Shown: positions 22,410-34,139 of the stretch, in pieces
Position numbering within the stretch: position 1 is the stretch's first letter
Layout of the letters: the number at the start of each line of letters is the position of its first letter
From: Anagrus nilaparvatae
Taxonomy: Eukaryota > Arthropoda > Insecta > Hymenoptera > Mymaridae
Reading direction: 5' to 3'
DNA length: 64,000 nucleotides
NCBI GenBank assembly: GCA_022575985.1
Contig: JAKSXM010000282.1
Coordinates: forward strand, 124,001 to 188,000
The notes under the pieces: generated by a model
What the model was told of the DNA's origin: nothing
Databases searched by the model: none
Seen by the model: the letters and a program-made list of their open reading frames with translations, nothing else
Program-made: the position numbers and the translations under genes

Positions 22410-25400
22410 TTTATTTAGGATAATTAAATTTAGGCAATAGATAATAATTAAATTAAATAATTACACACATACCTATAAAAATACAAAATTTTTTTGTATT
22501 ATCATACGTTCGTCTTGCAGTTACATTAAAAAGTTGCTTGAGTTTTCGATTTTCAGGTGAAATTAGTTGCCATTTATCAAGAGAAAAATGATATCTCAAA
22601 ATGATATCTCATTTAATCAGTACTAACTACGCATTAACATGAAAATAATAATGTTTCTTATGAAAGTGTGAGACCAATTTCCTTCTATTTGGTGGAAATA
22701 CTCAGGAGTGATTAAATCAGCTAGAATTTAGTGGAATTTATTTTTTTGGTAGATAATTTCACTTGGTGATCTAAAATCCAAGCAACTATTTAAAATAACT
22801 GCCAGGCTGATATACATCAGTGTACATAAGTTTAGTTATTTTATCATTTTTTCTAAAAATAATGACTTGAAAAAAGTCAATTGATAATGTTGAGTAAATA
22901 AAAAACAAAAAATAATAACAATTAAACCCGAAAAGAATTATAATTTAACCGAGAATTTAACTATAGTTTGTGAAATCACAGCCAAGATGCACAATGCATA
23001 ATGCATGGAGTTAGTAACCAGCTGGAGTTATACCTATTTAATTGACATTATTTTGAGCACCTATAATTCTAAATTATTCTAAGCCTCTATAAAACCGAAT
23101 TATTCGAATTCTCTAAATCGAAATTATTCGGAGTCCCGTTCGACGTGATAGTATATTATAGCCCTTTTCCCAGAGTAATTCGATGGATAAATAGCGCAAA
23201 ATGTCACGCAAGATCTTAAAAATTAAAATTTTTGTTTTTCTTACATTTTCTTTCGGGAAGCCAAGGGAGTAAAAAAAAATTTGGACCGTGGGAATCTATG
23301 TTTGTAGGTCAAAGTTATACCAATATCCACTTTCTTTGAAAATTGAGGTCTTACGCTGAAAAAAAATTCCGGTTGCTGAATTTTTTAATTTAGTAAATTA
23401 AATATTGTATATCGCAAATTTCCAACTGAATTTTTTTATTGTTTAAAAGATTTCAAATGATTTCAAGAAAATGAATCGACGAAAAGTGACAGCAGTGAAG
23501 GGTGCATGTGGACCCATTATGACAAGTAGTCCCTATTTCCGGTACTTATTCACAGACATATATTAGTTACACCTACAGCCCAGAAATCTAAAGCAAGTCT
23601 TTGTCTCTACTCTCAATTGTACTCTATTTCTATTGAGCGCTTATCCAATCTGGAATTCAAATAGCTCAATCCTTTGAAGGGGACAGATTACTTTGCTTGA
23701 ATTGAAAAAATTGAAAATTCAAGCAGATTGCTTCAATATTTATTCCAATACTTGGAAATTAGTAAATAAAGCAAAATCAAAGCAGCAAATCCTGTTATTG
23801 TATAATTAAGATATTTTAATAATATTTTTTATTGTAAAAATAAATAAATAACATTAAAAAAAAAAGTGTTGATTTAAATATTTATTCTACAAATGTTTAA
23901 TAATAAATATACTTTTTAATCTAAGTGATTACTATTTAACATTTACTTTTTCTTACACAAATAAATTTGTGATCGATTCTAATTGTTTTGGATAATTTCT
24001 ATTTATACAATACATTTAAATTTAAAAAACAACATAAAGTTTAATCTATAGTTAATAAATAATTGATGTAAGGTGTGGTATATAGGCGACAAACGTGATT
24101 TTTATATTTTATAAAATGATAGTCGTATTAATAAAAAATGATGTCTATTTCATTTTATTGCACTATATATTTTCATTTTCTTTTATTGTTAAAAAAATAA
24201 TTATTAATGTCTACATAAGGTGACTGTAGTTATATAGTGCAAAACTTTCATTCTTTTTATTATCAATTCTTATGTAAAAGTTTTAATTTATTCGAGAGCT
24301 AATTTAATAAAATTTCTATTATTTTATATTACAACAATGTTACTTTTTATTTAAATTTTTTTTTGCATTATAGGTATATGTGGAATTTTTAAACCAAACA
24401 GTTCCAAAAGGTACTATTTTTAAAGTACTAAAAATAACCCTTTATGGCAACTTTTACCTCTGAAAGTTATTCTTGTTTTTTGGCCATTTTCATTGTTCAC
24501 TATTTAATAAAATAACATACGATTTTCAAATTTTTTCTACAAAAAACTTAATTTATAATAAAAAAAATATTTTTCTATTAGTTGCTGATAGAATATTTCT
24601 CGTAAAATTTAATTCTTAGTTTAAAAAAAAATGAAAAATTTTTTAATAGGGCTTGAATTGCTTCTGAAACTTTAAATTTTTTTACGAAAAGGAAATACCA
24701 GAATATTATTGCATTTTGGAATTTCTCACATAAAATCTTCAACAAAAAAAAAATTTCATCCTTATCTTAAATTTCCCGCGCAATCAAAATTGTTGGTAAA
24801 ATTTTTGATTCTCTCTTGGCGGCGCCTTTTTTTATGTTGGAAAAAAATTCCCCGTTTCTATAGTTCGATTTTATAGACCATTTTTTGAGCCAAAAACAAA
24901 GAGCTTCAGTGTTAAAAATGGGATTTTTTTGTATTTTTCCGTATAACTTTGTTACCTTGCAAGATATCCAAAAAGTTTCTTGTTAACCTAATTTTTTGTG
25001 TGTAATGTTTTTAGCCCAAAATATTTATTTTTCTACTATGCTATAATGTCACCCCCTTACACTCCTCATCCAAGGGGATGCGTATGACAAATTAATAGAA
25101 AATTATTTTTGGTTTAATAATAGTCCCTTGTAACTTTACAGTTTTCTATGCCTTGAAATTTTTTATGTGCACATTATAAATTCAGATAACACCCGTAAGT
25201 AATTTAAAATTTACCCCACTTTTAGGGGATGATTTTATACTTTCTAGGGGTTGTATGTGAAAATTGAATTCGGAAATGAACTTACCTACCAGATAATATT
25301 TTTAGCCCAAAATATAAACGTTTATAAACAAATACATATTTATGAAAAAAAGTTTGTATAAAACAAAAAATATTGAAGACGAGTTCACAGGTACCTCTGC

Positions 25401-26540
25401 GAGCCCGCAGCGTAAGTAAATCCTGCCGGCTACGTAAGGAAAAAAATCATATTTTTATCATTAGCCAATGTATTTTTATAGTTGGTACCTAAAAATAACT
25501 TATAGACTCTAAGAGATGTAAAAAAATAAAAGAAAATTAAAACGAAATTAAATTTTCATGATTTGCATAGACGGGTAGGACCGTTTTAAAGTTTTTCAAA
25601 CGGATCATTGAAAACGGAAGTTTTAAAATCATTTAGTTTTCAAACGAATTTAGAAACGGATCAGTCTTTCAACAAGTCCTCCCACTGATTTTTTGAAAAC
25701 GTTTCCGTTTAAAAATTTTCCGTTTACGACAACTTTTGGGAACGGTTTAGTGTTGAATTTTTCCGTACCACGGATATTTTGCAACGATCTTTTGATCATT
25801 TTTATGGAAAAGGACCATAAAAGCATGCCAGTTTTCTCAGCTTTGGATACGGGAAATGTTTTTTCAACATAAGAAAATGCTCTATCAAGTGGGGTTAAGA
25901 TCTAGCTTATCCAACTAATCCTCCCTTTGTTAGCAGGAAATATGAAACTTGCAAAAAGTGATATTATATATCTAACCAAAAGGATTAATTTTTATTATTT
26001 TAATAATTCAGTGTAAACTAAAAAATAATCATATCTCATATAATATAAAATTGACAATATTATAAAAACATAAAATGATTTATTATAAAATGTAATTTTT
26101 AATAATTTGCATAATTATTTTATTTACTAGTTACGTGTTCAGTAAATTAAACTAATATGTATAAATTAATAATTAAACACTAATTTGATAATTTTAATCA
26201 TTCATTTTAACTTATATAATAATTTATATAATTTAAATCTATTATTTGAAATATATTTCTAATCAAAAAAGTAAGCTAAATTTTATATAATAAAAATAAG
26301 ATAACACATCATTGAGTGTTCGTATCACTACATGGGTAAAAAAAAAATGGAAAAAAAATTATGTTTATTACATGTAAATAAATTATATAATAGTAGTTAA
26401 AATAAATAAATAAAATTTCATCTGATTAAATATATGTAGTATATTAAACAATACAGGAAATTCAGTTAGTTGACTACAAGTTGTCAATATTTTTATATTT
26501 ATTTATATTTTAATGTCATGGCTGTTAAAAATATATATAT
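22410..26540. other. AT-rich non-genic stretch
   Basis: No exon with coding character was found on either strand. Weakly repeated 'cgtttccgttt / aaacggatc' motifs at 25590-25760 suggest an old inverted repeat, but they are too degraded to bound. A short open stretch at 23473-23565 is unremarkable. Confidence 0.45.
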
Positions 26541-26547
26541 ATTTATA

Positions 26548-28010
26548 TATGGGCACGTCCAGACCGTTAAAAATGAAACCGGAAGTGGCCCAAAATAAAA
26601 AAAATTTTTAAGTTTTTTTAATGTTAGTCCAGGTAAAAGAAAAATTTTTCCCAATCATATGTATATGGGCACGTCCAGGGAAGAACGACTAGCTGAATAA
26701 TAAAAAAAAATAAAAATATTTTTTTTTTTGTCATTTTTTACCTGGGAATTGTGAAATCACTCATACTTTACACTTCCTGATGCATAATTTTGAGATGCAG
26801 CTGCTCCAAAGTTGGATTTTTTCAATTTTTTGATTTCAGCTGCCCAATTCAACCTGAAATAACTCAAAACCATGAAACTTTTAACGTATACATATGATTG
26901 GGAAAAAATTTTCTTTTTACCTGGGCTACCCAAAAAAAAATTTTTTTTTATTTTGGGCCACTTCCGGTTCAATTTTAATGGTTTGAATTTTTCAAATTGA
27001 CCGGAAGTCAAGTTCGCCATAATTATTTTTGCTCAAATTTTCCCAGAATGTTGGCCTAGGTTTCAGTTTTTCCCAAGAAAATTTTGGATATGTGATAATT
27101 AAATGAGCGCCCACAATCATTATTTTAGTCTGCCAAAATCAACCAAAATTAGGTCGAAATCAGCCAAAAATACCGTACAAATTAATTATTGGTCTTTTTT
27201 GGTCAATTTTACCGATAATTAATTATATTGATACCCATTTTAAGTTGATTGGATAAAAAAAAAAAATTCCGCCTCTGTTTTGGCTAATTTTGGCGATTTT
27301 TGGCAGACTAAAATAATAATTGTGGGCGCTCATTTGAGTATCACATATCCAAATTTTTTTGGGTAAAATTGACACATAGGCCAACATTTTGGGAAAATTT
27401 GAGCAAAAATAATTATGGCGAACTTGACTTCCGGTCAATTTGAAAAATTCAAACCATTAAAATTGAACCGGAAGTGGCCCAAAATAAAAAAAAAAAAATT
27501 TTTTTCGGGTAGGCCAGGTAAAAAGAAAATTTTTTCCTAATCATATGTATATATGTTAAAAGTTTCATGGTTTTGAGTTATTTCAGGTTGAATTGGGCAG
27601 CTGAAATCAAAAAATTGAAAAAATCCAACTTTAGAGCAGCTGCATCTCAAAATTATGCATCATGAAGTGTAAAGTATGAGTGATTTCACAAATCCCAGGT
27701 AAAAAATGACCCAAAAAAAAATTTTTTTTTTTTTTTTAATTTTCAGCTAGTCGTTCTTCCCTGGACGTGCCCATATATTAAAAGTTTCGTGGTTTTGAGT
27801 TATTTCAGGTTGAACTGGGCAGCTGAAATCAAAAAATTAAACAAAAACCAACTTTGGAGCTGCGAGCTGCTGTAACTCAAAATTATGCACGAGGAAGTGT
27901 AAAATAGGAGTGGTTTCACAAATCCCAGGTAAAAAGTGACACAAAAAAAAAATTTGTTATTTTTTATTTTTCAGCTGGTCGTTCTATCCTGAAAGTGCCC
28001 ATATATACTT
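26548..28010. mobile_element. Outer copy of a self-nested inverted-repeat element
   Basis: The end TATATGGGCACGTCCAG (26548) followed by a short internal piece (accggaagtggcccaaaata...) stops at ...AATCATATGTATA near 26661 and resumes at 27778 with TTAAAAGTTTCGTGGTTT, ending in GTGCCCATATATA. The uninterrupted junction is seen in the inner copy (27538-27570). So this copy was split by an insertion of its own family. It also lacks most of its left arm. Confidence 0.65.
26662..27777. mobile_element. Inner copy: ~1.1-kb foldback MITE with GGGCACGTCCAGGGAAG ends
   Basis: The left end TATGGGCACGTCCAGGGAAG and right end CTTCCCTGGACGTGCCCATA are inverted repeats. The arms continue inward to a centre near 27190-27210, including ACTTCCGGTCAATTTG and GTGGGCGCTCATTTGA with their complements, so nearly the whole element is one long inverted repeat. 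Flanks are TATA/TA. No transposase frame; the short frames here are arm sequence. Confidence 0.75.
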
Positions 28011-28152
28011 TTTTTAAGCTTCCCGTAGATATATATAGCTTAAAAACATATATTAAACGTTCTATTGTATTGTCGTTCTATCCTGAAAGTGCCCATATAT
28101 ACTTTTTTTAAGCTTCCCGTAGATATATATAGCTTAAAAACATATATTAAAC
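27979..28152. repeat. Tandem duplication, period ~94 bp
   Basis: The block TCGTTCTATCCTGAAAGTGC...ATATATTAAAC occurs at 27979-28058 and again at 28073-28152, nearly identical. It includes the right end of the outer element, so the duplication arose after that insertion. Confidence 0.8.
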
Positions 28153-28835
28153 ACACGCCTTTATATTTTAACCGTGGGTTTTTCTTTTATAATATATGTG
28201 AAAGGATCTATGGACCAGTTTATGTTATACATTTTTGTTATTTGTTAGACCTTGCATACCTTTTTCACGAACAATGCACATGTTCTTTGTACGTATATAC
28301 ACATGATCATTATTTATAAATACACATGATGCAAAATATTTGCATTTTTACTCTAACGTTTATTAGGATCTTTCTTAATCAGAATTTTTAAATATATATA
28401 TTGTTTTTTTTCCTGTATTTTTTTTTACATGTTAGAAATTCTTATAAATGTACTCATGTGAAAATTAAGAAATTTTTTAAATTTGCACTAAAAACATTTT
28501 TTTTATTAACATCTTTCGTGATTCAATTTATTAAGAAAACGCTTATTTATTCAATTATATATACTTTTAAAATAAATAATCTTTATAATATATAGGAAGC
28601 TGAAATCGAAAGTGGTAATTAGTTTTATAATTGAAGTTTAATTTAAGTGATTGATTTTAATTATCCAAAGCATATAAAACGTTTTAATTATTTTTTATGA
28701 TGTTTAATGATTTCTAGCAATTTAACAATATTAAAAGTATTCAACAACCTTCGTATTATATTACAATTACTACTTAGGGTTGATATTAACCGGTGAACGC
28801 CCGGTCTCTAGTTAAAGACCAATACCGTGTATTAA

Positions 28836-29510
28836 CATGGAACATGTTTATAGGGAGGGGGTACTTCAGAACTGGAAAATTAAGGGGGGGGGGGGTCAAA
28901 TATGTCCTTTTTAAGGGGGGGGGGGTCAAATGGGACTTAGAATATTTTCGATTTAGGGACCTTTGGTGCAGAAGTACTTAGGGAGCATTGGTGCAGAAGT
29001 ACCTAGGGACCTATGGTGCAGAAGTCTCTAAAGACCTTTGGTGCAGAAGTACTTAGGGAGCATTGGTGCAGAAATCCCTAAAGACCTTTGGTGCAGAAGT
29101 ACCTAGGGTGCAGAAGTCCCTAAAGACCTTTGGTGCAGAAGTAACTAGGGTGCAGAAGTCCCTAAAGACCTTTGGTGCAGAAGTACCTAGGGTGCAGAAG
29201 TCTCTAAAGACCTTTGGTGCAGAAGTACCTAGGGAGCATTGGTGCAGAAGTACCTAGGGACCTATGGTGCAGAAGTCCCTAAAGACCTTTGGTGCAGAAG
29301 TACCTAGGGTGCAGAAGTCCCTAAAGACCTTTGGTGCAGAAGTACCTATGGTGCAGAAGTCCCTAAAGAACTTTAGTGCAGAAATACTTGGATATAAATA
29401 TTGATATTATGAACAGAATAGATACTTTATTATCAGTGTTAGTTATTAGTGAACATGTTCCATGCTCGTTGGTTGTGTAGTTACACAAACCGGTCATAAG
29501 TTTTTTTCTT
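28836..29510. mobile_element. Inverted-repeat element with CATGGAACATGTT ends, copy 2
   Basis: Left CATGGAACATGTTTA (28836) and right TGAACATGTTCCATG (ending 29464) match copy 1 at 10480-11512. G-runs (28886-28896, 28915-28924) and the segment GACTTAGAATATTTTCGATT are also shared. The interior differs: here it is a minisatellite. Homology continues to about 29505 on the right. Confidence 0.6.
28965..29395. repeat. Minisatellite (GGTGCAGAAGTACCTAGG-type units)
   Basis: About twenty units of roughly 20 bp, often grouped as ~40-bp dimers (CCCTAAAGACCTTTGGTGCA + GAAGTACCTAGGGTGCA). The repeat is open in one frame on the plus strand (29063-29257), giving a repeated KTFGAEV motif. That frame is a by-product of the repeat length, not a gene. 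Confidence 0.85.
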
Positions 29511-30114
29511 ATAGAAAACGAGTAGTGATTAACGAGATTTTAACCGATCATTCACTAGTAAATCTACCCTATATATATTTAATAATTTATCAATGTGTAC
29601 CTATCTATCTGTGTATACTATGATAAATTTAAAAAAATTAATAAATGAAATTTAATGAAACTGGTAGCAAAATGAAAAAAATAAGTCTAACGCAGACCGC
29701 AGTTCAAAGAAAGTCCTTAGTATTATAGGCATACCTAAAACTCCTCTTTGAAAATTTCATGTAAAGCAATCTGACAGTGTACTTTTTGAAAATAAAAACC
29801 ATTTTTATTTTTTATTGAACAAAAATAAAAGGATGAACTCTTTACAAAAATCTTTATAATAAAATTTAAAATATATTATATTTGGATATAGCAATGGTAT
29901 CTATAACAAACGACTTGGATGTGATTTTTTTTCTGCAAAGCTGGCTTGTATAAAGTAATCTTTAATGCCAGGGCCCAGGGCCTTGGAATACCCACAACGC
30001 ACCGCAGGACACAAATATTAGTTGAAATGGCCTAGATTCGAACAAATTGTTCGGAATTGAGTTAATACATCGACTAAGGACAAACCGAGGTGGGGGACTT
30101 CGATCCCCCGATTT

Positions 30115-30620
30115 TCCACAGATGGTGCATCTTGGAGGATCGGCAACTGGAAGGTAATGAGTGATTACATAGGAAGTGATCATAACTACATCGCCTTTCA
30201 AGTGCTGGAAGGTACCTTGTAACGTCCTCCGTACAAGAAGCGTCCCCTCGGCTGTAATGATCCAAAGATGGGCGCGGACAAATTCGAAAAGTATCTTCGC
30301 ATTAAGTCCTTTTCCATTCCCGGTTGGCATGAAAGACCTACGAATCCCCGCGAGGCTGATATCTTAGTTAAAAATGTAACCTCATTACTACGAGAAGCTT
30401 GCGACCCCTCTATGCCTCACCAAAGACCATGGAAAAGGAGAAATCCAGTTCACTGGTGGAACCCTGAAATAGCATATCTCTTTAGGGGCAGTCGCAGAGT
30501 GCTGTGAAAAGCACATAGAGCACAGGACCGACCCCGAGGCTGCGTTGCTCTCCCGAGATAATAAAGACACTACGTGTGGGCTGGCCAGGGCCATTCGCTA
30601 AAGCAAGTCTCGTTGCATGT
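30115..30620 (+). pseudogene. R1-type LINE fragment: end of endonuclease plus linker
   Basis: A frame around 30155-30215 reads NWKVMSDYIGSDHNYIAF, containing the SDH motif that closes the APE-type endonuclease. After a frameshift, 30268-30507 encodes a linker typical of this group (GADKFEKYL, then RPWKRRNPVHWWNPEIA). Reverse transcriptase is absent. The base composition is markedly more GC-rich than the surroundings. It is probably from the same family as the opposite-strand piece at 34140-35940, which ends before this part. Confidence 0.7.
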
Positions 30621-30899
30621 GTTCTTTGCCCAAGAATGTCAATAAAGATCGCTGAGGCCACAATTACTAAACCAGAGGTCTGATACACGATGGACGCAGA
30701 AATGACTGAAAGGATAAAGGGTGCTCTTTTCCCTAAATAGACCATCAGGGGTACAAAAACTAATTTCATCAGCGTTTGTGATGTTAATTTTTTTTTTATT
30801 ACTATTATAATTTTTTAAGATTTTCAGTAAGAAAACTATTTTTTCTGTAATGAGTTTTGTTATGAATAAGAATTTACAACATTCGTTTTCCAAATGAAA

Positions 30900-32050
30900 C
30901 TACTTATATTTATACTTAATTTTTAATTATTAATAAATTTAAAACAAAATTTATAAAAATAATGTCTAAAAAAAATATACTTTTTTCAGTAAAACCATAA
31001 AATATAATATTTTTATTAAAATTTTTTTTTTTTTAACATAGACCTTATATTTATAGTATATTTTAATGTGATGAAATTTTATTTCTTCTGTATGGTGAAC
31101 CACAGCAACTATTATGTAGTAATTTGATTTTATGAAAATTAAAATGCTCATAATATTTTACATTTTTATTTATAAAAAAAAATAATTTTATACTTTATTT
31201 TTAAAAAGAATTAATTTATACAATTAAGAAATTGATTTTTATCTGTTAAAGACCACCAAATATTTAAGCCTAAAACTATTCAATAGATCTTATAACAGTT
31301 TTTTTTATAAATCATTTATTTTTAAAATTACTCGTACCAAAATTTGCTATCTTTTTAGTGTATTTTCAAATACGAGAAAAAGGTTACTTTTTGATCCATT
31401 TAAACTTGGTCTGATCTTGATCTACTTGCATTACAGAAAGAGACTAAAGAAATATTTAGCGAAATTCTTATACAAAAATTAAATTTTTATGACATGATAT
31501 ATATTGTTTCTGAAAATATGAATCCTAAAACCAAATTTACTTATTCCTAATTTAAAACGTATGAAAAAAATATTTTTAAAATATTGTTAGCTGTTATATA
31601 AGATTTTTGTGCAATAATAATACAACAAAATTAATTTATTTTCCAAGAAACTATTATATTATAAACTATTTCATAATATTAAAATATTTTTATTAAAAAA
31701 ATAGTGAATTTGAAATAACCAAAAATGGATTATTTTATTTTGCAGTAATTATTTTTTTCAAGAACATAAAATTTTTTAATTTTTTTTTTTTTACTAAATC
31801 TGTAGCTATATTTAAAAAAAAAAATAATAATAATTACAATAATTTTATTATAAATAAATAATATGAATATTATTTAATAGTGGTGCCACACCACGGTTAA
31901 CGCAAGTAGTTTTATGTGAAAATTATACTTCCTTTTATACAGTTCCTTTCAAATGTATATAAAACTTTTTACTTTAAATTAGTTTAAAAATATGAATGAA
32001 TTATAAGTTTATATGGAGTATTTTATATGAAAACTGTAATGCAGAAATTT
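30900..32050. other. AT-rich non-genic stretch
   Basis: Poly-A and poly-T runs throughout. No coding frame or repeat boundary was identified. Confidence 0.45.
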
Positions 32051-32062
32051 TTTTTTTTTTAA

Positions 32063-32364
32063 GAGTTCATTGATTCACCTCAAACAATCTTCGTAGCATT
32101 AATGAATTTTTTAAATCATCAATTTTTGCAAAACTGTCAAGTGGAGCCTACTTTTGGGAAACCAAATTACATTTTCACAGTTATGGATGAGTTTAATATG
32201 TTGAAAAAACATCTCCAATACCCTGCGCTTATTCCAATGGGCCTCCTATAGACTTACAAACACTATATTGCTGCTTTCTTGCCAGTAATCCAAAGAACAT
32301 CCAAGCCCTGTAAACGGCAATTTTTTACCACTCATTCTTTTATTGTTACAGTCAATAAACAAAA
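32063..32364 (+). pseudogene. Possible decayed exon, family not recognised
   Basis: After a T-run and AAG (acceptor-like, 32045-32063) a 61-codon stretch reads with protein-like composition (FIDSPQTIFVALMNFLNHQF, then MDEFNMLKKHLQYPALIPMG) to a TAG at 32249. The same frame stays open for about 38 codons beyond the stop. It lacks a start codon and a clear donor. It looks like a fragment of a conserved helical protein, but I cannot name it. Confidence 0.35.
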
Positions 32365-32769
32365 TTACTAATTTCAGTCCAGAATTACCAATTTTTAAAT
32401 TGTTGCTAAAATTATTATTTTCGATAAAAATACGGCTTATAATATTAGTTTAAAAAATTTTTTAATCATTTTATTAGGTTTATGTGCCAGTTATGATTAT
32501 TTAAAGTTACAGTCTCAATACAAAAATTTTTAATAAAAACCATTTTTTATCAATATCTTTATAGAATCATAACTCAACAATTATTAATACAAAAAAGATA
32601 TGTTATAAATTTTTGTAAATTTAAAGCTTGTAGAAAATAGCCAGAATTAGAATTTAGAACAACAATCTGTCAAAAAAATTTTAAAGGAAATTCAGTGTCT
32701 GGGTTTTTAAAGATGCCAGAGGAAGTAGTTCTTGGTAGCAACTCAAAGCTAAGTGTATCAAGCTTTTTC

Positions 32770-32975
32770 AAATTAATTAATTTTTTTTTGGCCCTTATTA
32801 ATCTGATGGCTCTAATCTCTTTTCAATCACGCATTCCTTGAAACCATCGTACCCTCTCTTCGTTTAGGATATTTTCACCTCCTTCTTTTTTATCTGACCA
32901 AGTAATTTCAAAGTAATTCTCATTTTTAGTTGAAAAAGCCCATATATATTTGCAGATAAAGTGCTAATACATTTT
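32770..32975 (-). pseudogene. Possible decayed coding fragment on the minus strand
   Basis: The minus strand reads KYIWAFSTKNENYFEITWSD...NEERVRWFQGMRD then a TGA and KEIRAIRLIRA. The composition is protein-like against an AT-rich background, with at least one stop. No splice sites or neighbours support an intact gene. The family is not recognised. Confidence 0.3.
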
Positions 32976-32979
32976 TTAA

Positions 32980-34130
32980 GGTGTGACACAATCAAAATTT
33001 CTACACTTACACTTTTCTATTTTGTGTAGCGATTGAGGCTTAAATGAAAGCAGTATAATATTATATGAATAAAGACAATTTTTTAAATATTGCTTGTTAC
33101 GTAGAAAAATTAAATTATATAATAAAAAAAGAAAATATTATATGCAAAATTATTAAAAATACAGTAACTTGTTTTATTCACACATAGTGCGAAAAAATTT
33201 TAGTGAAAAACCATAATTTTTTTTTGTTTGTAAAATCGCAAAATATTTATTTATTTTTTATTATACGCAAAAAAAAAATAAAAAAAAAATGTAAAAAAAA
33301 AAAAATTATTGAATATTATTAAAATTTGCCAAATATATATAAAAATATATAAATAAATATTTCATTTTAAAATTATGAAATATTTGAAATAACTCTTAAA
33401 TTTATTATACCTATATTTTCTTTCATAAAAAATAATAAAGAATTTTTCTTAACCTACATACCATGTTTCTTTTATTGTCCTATATTAAATATTATGAAAG
33501 TTTTTTTTTTTTGTAAAGTTATTAAATATACCTTATATTTCTTTAAAATTATCTGACATTTAAAAAGAAAATATTGTAATAATATATATCTTCAATTATC
33601 TTATATTTATTACTGAAAAGTTATAAAAGGGTAAATTTATTATAATAATTGTTTTTGAACAAAAAAAAGTATAATGAAATTATATACTTTTTAAGTATAA
33701 ATAAATCAATGATAATGCAAATATTATTTTTAAAATATATATTTTTTTAAATATAGTTATAAATTTTGATTTTAGATAAAATATAATAAACATAATTTTC
33801 CTGTTAAAATATAAGTTGTATCTTAGGTATACTAAGTAATATTTCTATAATTTCTGTCAAATAGAATTTTTTTTTGATGCCGATAGTTAGATGTTGAGTA
33901 TAGGGAATCATGGCAATTTTTTGCGCCATTGGTTTTCAGAAACTACGGATCCAAGCTAATAGTACATGGGCTTATTTGAAAGCTGAAAATGGTGCTATTG
34001 TTTGATTATAAGATTTTTTAGATTTTTGCTAAAAAATAGTTGAATTAAAACCTATAACTCAATTCTCCGAATTGTTAGTAATAATACAAATCACAAAAAT
34101 CTAGGGTGCCTGGTTTCTTAAAATTAATTT
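32980..34130. other. AT-rich non-genic stretch
   Basis: Long A and T runs; nothing codes on either strand. Confidence 0.45.
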
Positions 34131-34139
34131 TCTATAATT

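Noticed and set aside
23473..23565. Short frame NRRKVTAVKGACGPIMTSS as a possible exon
   Set aside because: It is an isolated short stretch with no matching splice partners or recognisable family.
26757..27438. Minus-strand frames of 87 and 71 codons
   Set aside because: They lie in the arms of an inverted-repeat element and show no domain features.
29063..29257. Open frame with repeated KTFGAEVPRVQKSL-like motif
   Set aside because: It is produced by a minisatellite whose length is compatible with an open frame; there is no start context, splice sites or conservation evidence.
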